Below, piece after piece: positions 8,712-18,025 of a stretch of DNA of 40,642 nucleotides (the stretch's first letter is position 1; each line of letters begins with the position of its first letter). This DNA comes from Tenacibaculum sp. SG-28 (GTDB lineage Bacteria > Bacteroidota > Bacteroidia > Flavobacteriales > Flavobacteriaceae). Both the position numbers and the translations under genes were made by a program. Location of the stretch: NCBI RefSeq assembly GCF_002954385.1, contig NZ_MQVY01000003.1, positions 316,800 to 357,441 of the forward strand, given 5' to 3'. The notes beneath the pieces were generated by a model that saw only the letters and a program-made list of their open reading frames with translations, did no database searches and was not told the origin of the DNA.

Positions 8712-8742
8712 TTGTTTATTTGTAAAATAATCTTTAGATTTG
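8712..8742 (+). promoter_or_regulatory. Bacteroidota promoter of the MORN-like gene
   Basis: TTG (8712-8714), a 20-bp spacer and TAGATTTG (8735-8742) match the -33/-7 consensus. Transcription would start near 8749, about 24 bp before the ATG. Confidence 0.7.
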
Positions 8743-8772
8743 TAATGTTAGTGTTAATTAAAAACCTTAGAT

Positions 8773-9117
8773 ATGAGAAAAATAGCTGTTTTAGCCTGTA
8801 TGATAGTGGCATTTACCATGCAAGCACAAGTAGAGCCTACGTATGAGAGAGAGAATGACAAAGTTAAAGTAACCTATTATTACGAAGACGGGGCTATTAA
8901 GGAACAAGGCTTTTTTAAAGATAAAAAGTTAGATGGCACTTGGATTACATATGACCAAAAAGGAAACAAGACTGCGATAGCGCACTATGCTTCTGGTAAT
9001 AAGGTTGGCAAATGGTTTATATGGAGTCCTAATGGTTTAAAAGAAATTGATTATAATAACAATACTATTGCCAGTGTACAAACCTGGAAAGAAGAAACCA
9101 AGATTGCGGTAAAGTAA
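8773..9117 (+). CDS. Secreted MORN-like (YwqK-type) repeat protein
   Basis: A 114-residue protein with a signal peptide (MRKIAVLACMIVAFTMQAQ) and a run of MORN-variant repeats: YYYEDGAIKEQGFF, then KLDGTWITYDQKGN, then KVGKWFIWSPNGL. This pattern is common in Bacteroidota proteins annotated as antitoxin YwqK-like, a name with little functional support. It is monocistronic: it has its own promoter at 8712-8742 and a bidirectional terminator at 9142-9170. Its function is unknown; the repeats suggest a beta-hairpin scaffold in the periplasm or outside the cell. Confidence 0.8.
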   Translation: MRKIAVLACMIVAFTMQAQVEPTYERENDKVKVTYYYEDGAIKEQGFFKDKKLDGTWITYDQKGNKTAIAHYASGNKVGKWFIWSPNGLKEIDYNNNTIASVQTWKEETKIAVK

Positions 9118-9141
9118 TCTGTCCAAAAATAATATTTATCG

Positions 9142-9170
9142 TAAAGCTGAAGACCTTGTCTTCGGCTTTA
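9142..9170. terminator. Bidirectional terminator between convergent genes
   Basis: A 13-bp stem (9142-9154 with 9158-9170, one G-T wobble) and a 3-base loop lie between the MORN-like gene and rnhA. On the plus strand ATTTTCTT follows; on the minus strand the tract is short. The stem overlaps the rnhA stop codon. Confidence 0.8.
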
Positions 9171-9805
9171 TTTTCTTCCAAAATCTGCAGGAATTTCACC
9201 CCAAACTTTAGTTTGCCACTTTTTTATAATTGTTGTGTACGTATTTTTTTCAAGCCAGGTTTCGGCCCTCTTTATCAATTCGAGTATTTCCCTATTAGAA
9301 TAATCAAAATTAATTTTTGTATTACACCGCTTTTTTTGCACCCATCCCATGGCTATTTTTGAGTCGGAGTATAGAATTACATTTTGTTTATTTTTTGACT
9401 TTAACAGTGCCAAAGCGTGCACAAGAGCCAAAAATTCTCCGATATTATTGGTTCCGTTTGGAAAAGGTCCCATTCTAAAAATTTCCTTTTTATCGCGTGT
9501 AAAAACTCCCCTGTATTCCATTACCCCGGGATTACCTGCACATGCAGCATCAACAGCAATACTCTCTATAATTGGTGTGCCATATTTTTCGAGAGCTTTC
9601 TTGGAAATAACGCTTTTAGTTGTGTCCAAACCTATATATCTTTGAAAGACTTTTGCAAGGCTTCCTCTGCATCAATTTTATTGGCAAAAGATTTATATTT
9701 CGCTCCTTCAAACCCAACTACTTGCTTTTTACAGCTAGCCCAATTATCAAAGACACCTTTAGTACGACCTTCCCAAACTACATAATATTTTTTAGCCTTT
9801 CCCAT
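9168..9805 (-). CDS. rnhA: Ribonuclease H with N-terminal viroplasmin domain, frameshifted at about 9638
   Basis: This enzyme cleaves the RNA of RNA-DNA hybrids. Read across one missing base it is about 212 residues. Residues 1-55 form the viroplasmin/hybrid-binding domain (KKYYVVWEGRTKGVFDNWASC); the RNase H domain follows with catalytic D in SIAVDAACAGNPG, E in NNIGEFLALVHAL and D in LYSDSKIAMGWV. The first frame ends KSFKDI-stop, and the second resumes IGLDTTKSV after restoring one T (GATATATAGG should be GATTATATAGG; minus strand near 9638). ATG 9805 overlaps the purN stop by 14 bp, so the pair is probably co-transcribed. Confidence 0.88.
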
Positions 9806-10367
9806 AGGTACGAATTGTATCACCAATAACTTTCGGAAAATGAAGATACTCCAATGCATGCACTTTTTCAGCAATGGTTTCCGGTGTATCCGAGGCGAGC
9901 AAATCTACTTTTGCTTGGAATATAATAGCCCCTTCGTCATACTTCTCGTTAACATAGTGAACGGTAATGCCAGTTTCTAATTCACGATGCATTTTTACTG
10001 CTTTATGAACGTGTTTTCCATACATTCCTTTTCCGCCGTATTTTGGTAAAAGCGCTGGATGAATATTTAAAATTTTATTAGGAAATGCATGCACAATTTT
10101 CTCAGGAATTTTCCATAAAAACCCAGCTAAAACAATAAAATCAGCTTCTTCTTGTAAAAAATGTAAAACGGTATCGTCTACTGCAAAACTCTCCTTGTCT
10201 ATTAAAGAAGCGTCAATATTTAAGCGATCACATCGATCAAAGACCTTGGCTTTTGGGTTATTACAGAGTAGATGTACGACTTTTATGTCTGCTGCTTTTT
10301 CGAAATACCGAATAATATTCTCAGCATTACTACCAGAGCCAGAAGCAAATATTACGATACGTTTCAT
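9792..10367 (-). CDS. purN: Phosphoribosylglycinamide formyltransferase (PurN)
   Basis: Transfers a formyl group from 10-formyltetrahydrofolate to GAR in de novo purine synthesis. 191 residues, typical length. The start MKRIVIFASGSGSNAENI carries the phosphate-binding GSGSN motif. The catalytic region NIHPALLPKYGGKGMYG holds N and H, and the catalytic Asp lies in the later stretch KYDEGAIIFQ. Divergent from acpP and overlapping rnhA at its 3' end. Confidence 0.95.
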   Translation of the reverse strand: MKRIVIFASGSGSNAENIIRYFEKAADIKVVHLLCNNPKAKVFDRCDRLNIDASLIDKESFAVDDTVLHFLQEEADFIVLAGFLWKIPEKIVHAFPNKILNIHPALLPKYGGKGMYGKHVHKAVKMHRELETGITVHYVNEKYDEGAIIFQAKVDLLASDTPETIAEKVHALEYLHFPKVIGDTIRTYGKG

Positions 10368-10505
10368 ATAAATCGTGTTAGTTTAAGAGTACAAAAGAAA
10401 GAATAATTATTAACAATAACGGGCTATTGGAGAAAGATTAAACAATTTTTTTTATTTTAGACGTCACATTTTCGGACAAAAATTAGAATTAAACTTTAAG
10501 ATTTG

Positions 10506-10513
10506 TATTTTTG
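10506..10513 (+). promoter_or_regulatory. -7 box of the acpP-fabF promoter
   Basis: TATTTTTG matches TAnnTTTG 32 bp before the acpP ATG. A -33 element is not obvious. The 178-bp gap between purN and acpP holds the two divergent promoters. Confidence 0.5.
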
Positions 10514-10545
10514 CCCCGATTTTAAATTTTAAAACTTATAAAATT

Positions 10546-10782
10546 ATGTCAGACATTGCATCAAGAGTAAAAGCAATTATCGTAGACAAGTTAGGAGTAG
10601 ACGATAACGAAGTAACTAACGAAGCAAGCTTCACTAACGATTTAGGAGCAGATTCATTAGATACTGTTGAGTTAATTATGGAATTCGAAAAAGAATTTGA
10701 TATTCAAATTCCAGACGACCAAGCTGAAAACATCGGAACAGTTGGTCAAGCTATAAGCTATATAGAAGACGCAAAAAAATAA
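10546..10782 (+). CDS. acpP: Acyl carrier protein
   Basis: Carries the growing acyl chain in type II fatty acid synthesis. 78 residues, acidic, with the phosphopantetheine attachment Ser37 in [15 protein letters not shown]. The spacing of 7 bp to fabF and the shared promoter make acpP-fabF-rnc an operon, the usual flavobacterial arrangement. Confidence 0.97.
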   Translation: MSDIASRVKAIIVDKLGVDDNEVTNEASFTNDLGADSLDTVELIMEFEKEFDIQIPDDQAENIGTVGQAISYIEDAKK

Positions 10783-10789
10783 CAATTAT

Positions 10790-12040
10790 ATGCAATTAAA
10801 GCGAGTTGTAGTAACTGGACTTGGCGCATTAACGCCAATAGGAAACAATAAAGAAGAATATTGGAATAGCTTGGTTAACGGAGTTAGCGGAGCAGCGCCT
10901 ATTACCTATTTTGATGCTGCCAAGTTCAAAACTCGTTTTGCATGTGAACTTAAAAATTTTAACGTGACGGATTTTATCCACCGAAAGGAGTCACGAAGAA
11001 TGGATAGGTTTACCCAATATGCAATGATAGCTTCAGATGAAGCTATTGCAGATGCCAATATTAATTTTGATGCGGTAAACAAACTGCGTGTTGGCGTAAT
11101 TTGGGGAGCAGGTATTGGAGGCTTAGAAACATTTCAAGACGAAGTTCTGAACTTTGCTGCAGGAGATGGGACACCCAAATTCAACCCTTTCTTTATCCCT
11201 AAAATGATAGCGGATATTGCCCCAGGGCATATCTCTATGAAAAATGGGTTCATGGGACCAAACTACACTACCGTTTCCGCTTGCGCGTCTTCCGCCAATG
11301 CAATGATTGATGCATTAAACTATATTCGTTTAGGGCATTGCGATATTATTGTTACAGGTGGTAGCGAAGCTGCAGTTACTAAAGCAGGAGTTGGAGGTTT
11401 TAATGCCATGCATGCTTTATCTACCAGAAACGATCATCCAGAAAGTGCTTCAAGACCATTTGATGCAGAGCGAGATGGTTTTGTATTAGGTGAAGGAGCC
11501 GGAGCTATTATCCTGGAAGAATACGAACACGCCAAGGCTAGAGGCGCAAAAATATATGCCGAAGTCGTAGGAGGCGGACTATCTTCAGACGCCCACCACA
11601 TGACTGCACCGCACCCAGAGGGTATTGGTGTAATTGCAGTAATGAAAAACTGTTTAGAAAATGCCGGACTACAACCAGAGGACGTAGATCATATCAATAC
11701 GCATGGAACATCTACTCCACTAGGAGATGTGGCAGAATTAAAAGCGATTTCTGAAGTTTTTGGTGAACACGCCAAATCGATTAACATAAACTCTACGAAA
11801 TCGATGACAGGCCACCTTTTAGGTGCAGCTGGTGCGATAGAGGCCATCGCTTCTATATTGGCAATGGAACACGGTGTAATCCCACCAACTATCAATCACA
11901 GTGTGAAAGACGAAAATATTAATTCGTCCTTAAATTTAACGCTTAACAAGGCACAAAAAAGAGATATTAAGGTTGCAATGAGCAATACTTTCGGCTTTGG
12001 AGGGCATAATGCATGTGTAGCTTTTAAGAAACTAGATTAG
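10790..12040 (+). CDS. fabF: 3-oxoacyl-[acyl-carrier-protein] synthase II
   Basis: Condenses acyl-ACP with malonyl-ACP to elongate fatty acids. 416 residues with the Cys-His-His triad: C165 in TVSACASSANAM, His in HINTHGTSTPLGD (about 305) and His in SMTGHLLGAAGAIEA (about 342). The C-terminal NTFGFGGHNACVAF gate motif is present. It sits between acpP and rnc with very short spacers. Confidence 0.97.
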   Translation: MQLKRVVVTGLGALTPIGNNKEEYWNSLVNGVSGAAPITYFDAAKFKTRFACELKNFNVTDFIHRKESRRMDRFTQYAMIASDEAIADANINFDAVNKLRVGVIWGAGIGGLETFQDEVLNFAAGDGTPKFNPFFIPKMIADIAPGHISMKNGFMGPNYTTVSACASSANAMIDALNYIRLGHCDIIVTGGSEAAVTKAGVGGFNAMHALSTRNDHPESASRPFDAERDGFVLGEGAGAIILEEYEHAKARGAKIYAEVVGGGLSSDAHHMTAPHPEGIGVIAVMKNCLENAGLQPEDVDHINTHGTSTPLGDVAELKAISEVFGEHAKSININSTKSMTGHLLGAAGAIEAIASILAMEHGVIPPTINHSVKDENINSSLNLTLNKAQKRDIKVAMSNTFGFGGHNACVAFKKLD

Positions 12041-12045
12041 AGCAT

Positions 12046-12783
12046 ATGAATTTCTTACGTAGAATAGTTAAACCCCAAAGTAAAGAGGATGAAAACTTTT
12101 ACTACGACTTAAAGGAATTACTAAACTTTAAACCCATAAACCTCAACCATTACAAAAAAGCCTTTACGCACAGATCTCTCAAACTTAAAGATAAAAAAGG
12201 GAATCCTATTAATTACGAGCGATTGGAGTTTTTAGGAGATGCTATATTAGGATCGGTTATTGCTTCTTACCTCTACAAAAAAGTACCAGAAGGAGATGAA
12301 GGTTACTTAACGCAAATGCGTTCTAAAGTAGTTAGCCGCGAGCACTTAAATACCCTAGGGCAAGATTTAGATCTTATTCGTTTTGTAAAAAGTAATATTA
12401 CGAGTAACCAAATTAGCGTAAACTTATACGGTAATATATTCGAAGCTCTTATTGGCGCTATTTACCTAGACAGAGGCTACAATTATTGCCATCAATTTAT
12501 CTACGAACAAGTAGTGCTTCCATACGTAAACATCGAGCGTTTGGAGGGGAAAATCTCCAGTTACAAAGGGTATATTATCGAGTGGTGCCAAAAAAACAAA
12601 AAGCAATACAGCTTTGATTCTTACGAAGATAGCGGCAATCAAAGCAATAAACACTTTAGTGTTCGACTAAAAATTGACGGCACTATGATTGCCAAAGGTC
12701 GCGCAACTTCTAAGAAAAAAGCAGAAGAAATTGCTGCGAAGCGTGTGTACTATGCAATGCAAGATAAAATGAAAAATTCTTGA
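12046..12783 (+). CDS. rnc: Ribonuclease III
   Basis: A double-strand-specific endoribonuclease that matures rRNA and controls mRNAs. 245 residues: the RNase III catalytic signature NYERLEFLGDAILGSV (about residues 56-71), a second acidic cluster in NIFEALIGAIYLDRG, and a C-terminal double-stranded RNA-binding domain (KHFSVRLKIDGTMIAKG, then TSKKKAEEIAAKR). It starts 5 bp after the fabF stop. Confidence 0.96.
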   Translation: MNFLRRIVKPQSKEDENFYYDLKELLNFKPINLNHYKKAFTHRSLKLKDKKGNPINYERLEFLGDAILGSVIASYLYKKVPEGDEGYLTQMRSKVVSREHLNTLGQDLDLIRFVKSNITSNQISVNLYGNIFEALIGAIYLDRGYNYCHQFIYEQVVLPYVNIERLEGKISSYKGYIIEWCQKNKKQYSFDSYEDSGNQSNKHFSVRLKIDGTMIAKGRATSKKKAEEIAAKRVYYAMQDKMKNS

Positions 12784-12867
12784 GCTAATTTCGAAAACCT
12801 TTTCGTTAATTTCACATTACATTCTAAGCACTTTTAGTACCTTAGCAAAAACAACTAGTACTATTTT

Positions 12868-13331
12868 ATGCCTGTATATGAGTTAGACTTTAACGATATG
12901 GAAACTAATGCATATGCCTTAATAGGAATCCATTCAGCACTAACAGACTATAAACTAGCATATTTACTAAATGCAACAGTAGGTACCCTTTTTAAAAAAG
13001 CTACGTATTGCTTGGATATTACGACAAAAAAGAATAAAACTTCTTACCCAGTGTTTGAATATTTCAATCCGGAGTACAGTGCTTTTTTAATTAGTAATGT
13101 ACACAAGAACAATATAACAGTAAATGGTATCGGCTTGTTTAGTGAAAACACAATGTACTCTTATTTAATACCAGAGCAAAAAAAGTAGACTACTTTTTAA
13201 AAATTGAAGGCGATATGAAGAACGATTTTATTTCGGATACTATTCGTAAAATCAATAAAATTTCGCAAGTATTAACCTCCTATAAAATAGAAGTTGCTAG
13301 CTTAAAATCTAAAGACTTTTTAATTTTTTAA
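12868..13331 (+). CDS. IPExxVDY family protein, frameshifted at about 13184
   Basis: A Bacteroidota-specific family found next to pyk, function unknown. The first frame ends YLIPEQKK-stop at 13188. Restoring one A in the A7 run at 13178-13184 gives IPEQKKVDYFLKIEG, which recreates the family's name motif, and the frame then runs to TAA at 13329-13331 (KSKDFLIF). The repaired protein is about 154 residues, the usual family size. The stop lies 3 bp before pyk, suggesting co-transcription. Confidence 0.88.
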
Positions 13332-13334
13332 CTT

Positions 13335-14762
13335 ATGTCACGAAACAATAAAACTAAAATCGTAGCAACCTTAGGTCCCGCAACAAACTCTAAAGAAGTT
13401 TTAAAAGAGTTAGCAGACCAAGGTGTAAACGTTTTTAGAATAAACTTTTCACATGCAGATTATGATACGGTGAAAACGCGCATACAGCAAATTAGAGAAA
13501 TCAATGAAGAAAACGATTATAACATAGCGATACTGGCAGATCTTCAGGGGCCAAAATTACGCGTTGGTGTTATGGAAGATGATGTTGTACTGGAAGAAGG
13601 TGCCACGTTCCATTTTACAGCAGAAGAATGTATCGGAACTAAAGAAAAAGCCTACATGACCTACAAGCGCTTTCCAAAAGACGTCAACGTTGGAGAACAA
13701 ATACTCGTAGACGATGGAAAACTATTAATGGAAGTTATTGCTACCGATAGAAATAGTCTTGTAGAAGTTAAAGTTATAGTAGGAGGACCTTTAAAATCTA
13801 AAAAAGGAGTAAATTTACCGAACACCAATATCTCTTTACCTGCACTTACCGATAAAGATAAAAAAGATGTTGTATTTGCCTTAGAGCAAGAAGTGGATTG
13901 GGTAGCACTTTCTTTTGTGAGAACACCGGAAGACTTGCGAATGTTGCGGGACTTAATAAAGCAAAAGTCACAATACAGAGTTCCTGTAATTGCCAAAATA
14001 GAAAAACCAGAAGCTGTAGAAAATATTGACGCCTTGATTCCGTACTGCGATGGCTTAATGGTCGCTCGTGGTGACTTGGGAGTTGAAATACCAATGCAAG
14101 ATGTTCCTCTAATTCAAAAAGGTTTAGTTCAACGCGCTAAGCAAGCAAGAATCCCCGTAATCATCGCTACGCAAATGATGGAAACGATGATTGAGAATTC
14201 TGTTCCTACTAGAGCGGAAGTAAATGACGTTGCAAACTCCATTATGGACGGTGCGGATGCAGTAATGCTTTCCGGAGAAACCTCCGTTGGAAAGCACCCC
14301 GTTCGTGTTATTAAAAAAATGACTGAAATTATTCAAAGCGTAGAAAATTCAGATCTTATTAAAGTACCGCAAGAACCCCCGCATATTAGAACCAATCGAT
14401 TTATCACAAAATCTGTGTGCCATCACGCCGCTTTAATGGCAGACGATATTAATGCCTCTGCAATATCCACCTTAACAAATAGTGGGTATACTGCATTTCA
14501 AATCTCTGCATGGCGTCCTAAAGCTCAGGTTTTAGCTTTTTCCTCGGAGAAGAGAATCTTAGGTAAGCTAAATTTACTTTGGGGAGTTAGGGCCTACTAT
14601 TACGATAGAGAATTAAGCACCGATGCCACTATTGAGGATATCAATGAAATTGCAAAAGAAAAAGGTTTTGTGAAAAATGGCGATTTTCTAATTAATCTTT
14701 CCTCTATGCCTGTAAAAGCAAAAGGAATGGTAAATACCTTACGAGTATCACAAATTGAATAA
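13335..14762 (+). CDS. pyk: Pyruvate kinase
   Basis: Makes ATP and pyruvate from phosphoenolpyruvate in the last step of glycolysis. 475 residues. Motifs in order: TKIVATLGPATNS at the N-terminus, NFSHADYDT, the active-site stretch VIAKIEKPEAVENID with the catalytic Lys, MVARGDLGVEIP, IATQMMETMIENSVPTRAE and MDGADAVMLSGETSVGK. The C-terminal regulatory domain is present. It is followed by a strong terminator. Confidence 0.97.
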   Translation: MSRNNKTKIVATLGPATNSKEVLKELADQGVNVFRINFSHADYDTVKTRIQQIREINEENDYNIAILADLQGPKLRVGVMEDDVVLEEGATFHFTAEECIGTKEKAYMTYKRFPKDVNVGEQILVDDGKLLMEVIATDRNSLVEVKVIVGGPLKSKKGVNLPNTNISLPALTDKDKKDVVFALEQEVDWVALSFVRTPEDLRMLRDLIKQKSQYRVPVIAKIEKPEAVENIDALIPYCDGLMVARGDLGVEIPMQDVPLIQKGLVQRAKQARIPVIIATQMMETMIENSVPTRAEVNDVANSIMDGADAVMLSGETSVGKHPVRVIKKMTEIIQSVENSDLIKVPQEPPHIRTNRFITKSVCHHAALMADDINASAISTLTNSGYTAFQISAWRPKAQVLAFSSEKRILGKLNLLWGVRAYYYDRELSTDATIEDINEIAKEKGFVKNGDFLINLSSMPVKAKGMVNTLRVSQIE

Positions 14763-14780
14763 GTAAACTACGAATATATA

Positions 14781-14816
14781 AAACTACCATATGTTGTTGC
14801 ATATGGTAGTTTTTTT
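14781..14816. terminator. Terminator between pyk and the DUF3575 gene
   Basis: A 13-bp perfect stem (14781-14793 with 14800-14812), loop TTGTTG and a T-run follow pyk. On the minus strand it is followed by a shorter TTTTATAT tract, so it may serve both convergent genes. Confidence 0.9.
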
Positions 14817-14845
14817 ATGTAGTTCCACAAATACTGTACATCTAC

Positions 14846-15430
14846 TTATTTTTTAGTAGGGCGAAAACTAGGTAGTTTGTAAACCAGCATAATTCCACCG
14901 CGATAAGGAATCCACTCACCACTTTTATTAAAGGGTCTATTATTATCTTCAGGGGTCACATCTACGCGTTCACCCGTTACATTATCATAAGCGCGATAAC
15001 GAGCTTGCGAACTTCCACCTCCCAAGAAAACCTCCAAGGCCCAACGATCGCTTAGCTCAATTTTATACCCAATAGTAGCACCTAAGTAAATATTTTGCCC
15101 AGACTGGTAAATAGTATTAGGATAGCCGTACTTGGTTAAGGTAAACATTCCGAAACCTACATGCCCTCCAATAAAAAAACCGCGCATATTAGGCTTAAAA
15201 TAATGGCGGTATTCAGGAAAAACCTGCACCACATGAAAGGGGCTACCATCTATAGAGTCCCAAAAAGAACCTAAAACATCTAACTGGAAACTACTTTTAT
15301 CACCTATTTGCAATTCTATTCCAATATTGGGAATTAATGCGGGTAATGTTACCGCATTGAGTTTAATTTCTGTTTGGGAAAACAGGGCCGTACTTAAAAA
15401 AAGTACGAAAAGGGGGATTACTTTTTTCAT
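14846..15430 (-). CDS. DUF3575 outer-membrane beta-barrel protein
   Basis: A 194-residue protein with a signal peptide (MKKVIPLFVLFLSTALFSQ) followed by alternating hydrophobic strands typical of an 8-strand barrel. The segment EIKLNAVTLPALIPNIGIELQ and SFQLDVLGSFWDSIDGSPF match the DUF3575 family of Bacteroidota. Members are often near cell-surface proteins; no precise role is known. It ends RPTKK without a terminal aromatic residue. Convergent with pyk. Confidence 0.82.
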   Translation of the reverse strand: MKKVIPLFVLFLSTALFSQTEIKLNAVTLPALIPNIGIELQIGDKSSFQLDVLGSFWDSIDGSPFHVVQVFPEYRHYFKPNMRGFFIGGHVGFGMFTLTKYGYPNTIYQSGQNIYLGATIGYKIELSDRWALEVFLGGGSSQARYRAYDNVTGERVDVTPEDNNRPFNKSGEWIPYRGGIMLVYKLPSFRPTKK

Positions 15431-15549
15431 ATGGTATTAATTAAGACGCAAATATGCGAAAAGAAACTAAAGAAGCCATTACATAAAAGATCTAATTTAT
15501 TTTTTTAACATACATCCTAAAGTTAGGCCATAGAACAGTAGTAAAATTC

Positions 15550-15580
15550 AAAAAAACCATCTGTATTTCGCACAGATGGT
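15550..15580 (-). terminator. Terminator of the M28 peptidase gene
   Basis: Minus-strand hairpin: ACCATCTGT, a 7-base loop and ACAGATGGT (15580-15572 with 15564-15556), followed by a run of T. It lies 40 bp after the peptidase stop. Confidence 0.85.
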
Positions 15581-15619
15581 CTTTGTATTGCTTTGTATTG
15601 CTATGAACTAAGTAACTAA

Positions 15620-17923
15620 TTACAAGGGTAATTTTTTAGAAGTTATTATAGCGTCATTGATCACAAAAGGCATTGGCATCATCGTTTCTTCCCTTGGTGT
15701 TAATTTGAATTTTGGATTGGATAATAAATCATAAGATATTTCACTAATAGACAGCTCAAGCGGACTCTCTTCTGCTGTAGAAAACTCAATTACAACCCCC
15801 GTATCGGAGTTTGCCATCTGATACGAAAGTAAAACTCCCTTATTCGCCTCAAAGGAAACCCCATTCTCATAGGACTCTCCATTAATAGATAATTTCGAAA
15901 TGATAACTGGTGAAGCAGAATACAATTCGTATTTACGAACGTTTCGTTTAGGCGCTATAAAAAACTTTAGATTTCGTGTACCTTGTATTACCGTATCTTT
16001 AAGAACAGTGACCGCAGAAGAAGGAATGTTTCTTGACGCTGTTTTTTTATAGTATTTGTATTTGGTTTTATATTTACTCTTTCCGGAAGTTTCAGAAATA
16101 TTACCCGTTTCGTAATCGGAAGTAAAAACTTGCTTTGTATATGCATCCAATACATTATCGTAGGTAGCGAAGTAGGCGGTATTGGTGTCTTCATTTTGAA
16201 TATAAACAAGACTATTTGATTTTTTGTTGTCTTTCGTAAAACCACTATTAAATGCCGCTATCCCGAAAAATACTAGAGTCAGAATACCAGTAAAAATTTG
16301 CCAAGCACTCTTTTCCTTATGCTTTATAAAAACAGGAATAAGTAGGCCAAAAGTTAGGGTAATGAAAATAGCAGATATAAAGGACATCTTAAGCCCAAGT
16401 GCTATTGGAAAAAGACTAACCATCGGTGCAATAATATAAATGGTAGGAATGGAGATAATTGCGTATAATAATGCCTTGGATTTTTCGCGAAAATTTCGAA
16501 ATATTTCCATCGCTAAAATGATAAGTGCTATAAAAACAGGAATAATCATAAAGGCAGCCCCTGGTAAGTAAAACGCAAAAAACGCATTCAATAGAACCGT
16601 AAAAATCAGTGGTGCAATACACAGATCTATTGGTTTTACCTCTTTAAAGTAAGCGTATACTTTCAAAAGTATCCAAATACTTAAAAAACTAAAGGCAGCA
16701 ATGTAATAATGTCCGTTATAGGTAAAACCGTGCAACATATCTTGGTAGTGTGGATGCGCCACCAAGAGAAGTTTCCATACCACATAACAAGCACCTGCCG
16801 AAAGAACTAACCCCATAAAAAAGGGAACAAAACCTTTACCAATTCCTTTAACGGAAAGTTTTCTTCGTTGTATACCCATAATTATCAGTACTATCAATAA
16901 GATCCCTGCAACTACTAACATTGGAAAAATCCAGGTAAAAGGATAGGTTATCATTTTAAATACAGGAAAATTAACAAATACCAAATCTTCCTCACTATCC
17001 AAAGTAGATAAGTCTTGATAAGCAAAATAATCTAAGGTATTGGTGAGGTAATCAGCTTGGTGTAATAACGAACTGCGATCTAATCTCTCAAATGAATCTT
17101 GTTGGGTATGGTAATCGAAGTGGTCATCGATAAATGCAAAATTAAAACCATTGATATTTCCCGCCTCTCTAAATACAGTTAGGTCTGTATCGTTGGGTAA
17201 TTTTTTATACACGCTATACATTAAAGAACTCGCTGCTGGGAAATTAGTTCCTGCCTCGAGAAAAGCGGTAACAAGATTTTTGTTTTTACCATTTGTTTCC
17301 AACAACATATAACTAGACCCTCCACTTCCTCTAGCTTCAAAATTAAGAACCAAACCAATATTTTTAGCCCAAGGATGATGCTTTACAAAAGCCTGAGCTC
17401 CAAGCAGCCCCAACTCTTCTGCATCTGAAAAAAGGATAATTATATCATTTTCTGGTTTCTTATTTTTTGCCAGAAAAGCACGAACAGATTCTAAAATAGT
17501 AACGATACCAGAACCCGCATCACTGGCACCATTGGAAGAATGTGGGCTCGAATCATAGTGACTTAACAGAAGTAAGGCTTTCCTATTTGGATTTGTTCCC
17601 GCAATTCTAGCGATTATGTTTTCTGCAGTAGTAGCAGCCTTCCATTTTTTATTGATTGCTGTTTGCTGTTGAATCTCTGGGGCTAGCCCTAACTTTTTGA
17701 GTTCGTTGTAAAGGTAATTTTGTACCAATTTGTGTTCTTTACTTCCTGTAAAGTGCGGCCTGTTAGAAATATTTTTTAAATGGTATAGCGCATTTTGTAC
17801 AGAAAATATAGTGTCGGATACAACGACTTGATCTTGTTTATAAGTGGGTATACTATCCTTAAAACTCCAATATACGGTTATTATTACGACAAGTACAGCG
17901 GCTAGATTTATGCTTCGTTTCAT
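15620..17923 (-). CDS. M28 family zinc aminopeptidase with C-terminal membrane domain
   Basis: A 767-residue protein: N-terminal transmembrane anchor (about 5-21); extracytoplasmic M28 peptidase domain with zinc ligands H122, D135, catalytic E169-E170, E196 and H272 (in SHYDSS, GASDAGSG, FSDAEELGLLG, NFEARGSGG, DYHTQQDSF); then about eight transmembrane helices (about 330-580) and a C-terminal beta-rich domain. This layout matches ER/vacuolar-type M28 membrane peptidases (Pff1/FXNA-like), also common in Bacteroidota. It probably trims peptides at the outer face of the cytoplasmic membrane. A single-gene unit with its own terminator. Confidence 0.92.
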   Translation of the reverse strand: MKRSINLAAVLVVIITVYWSFKDSIPTYKQDQVVVSDTIFSVQNALYHLKNISNRPHFTGSKEHKLVQNYLYNELKKLGLAPEIQQQTAINKKWKAATTAENIIARIAGTNPNRKALLLLSHYDSSPHSSNGASDAGSGIVTILESVRAFLAKNKKPENDIIILFSDAEELGLLGAQAFVKHHPWAKNIGLVLNFEARGSGGSSYMLLETNGKNKNLVTAFLEAGTNFPAASSLMYSVYKKLPNDTDLTVFREAGNINGFNFAFIDDHFDYHTQQDSFERLDRSSLLHQADYLTNTLDYFAYQDLSTLDSEEDLVFVNFPVFKMITYPFTWIFPMLVVAGILLIVLIIMGIQRRKLSVKGIGKGFVPFFMGLVLSAGACYVVWKLLLVAHPHYQDMLHGFTYNGHYYIAAFSFLSIWILLKVYAYFKEVKPIDLCIAPLIFTVLLNAFFAFYLPGAAFMIIPVFIALIILAMEIFRNFREKSKALLYAIISIPTIYIIAPMVSLFPIALGLKMSFISAIFITLTFGLLIPVFIKHKEKSAWQIFTGILTLVFFGIAAFNSGFTKDNKKSNSLVYIQNEDTNTAYFATYDNVLDAYTKQVFTSDYETGNISETSGKSKYKTKYKYYKKTASRNIPSSAVTVLKDTVIQGTRNLKFFIAPKRNVRKYELYSASPVIISKLSINGESYENGVSFEANKGVLLSYQMANSDTGVVIEFSTAEESPLELSISEISYDLLSNPKFKLTPREETMMPMPFVINDAIITSKKLPL

Positions 17924-18025
17924 TATAAGAATTTTGTACTGCTAAATGTACTAAAATATAAATTTATGTTCCACAACACATAAGTACTTAAAAATCAGTA
18001 TATTTAGTATTCAAAACTTACACAT

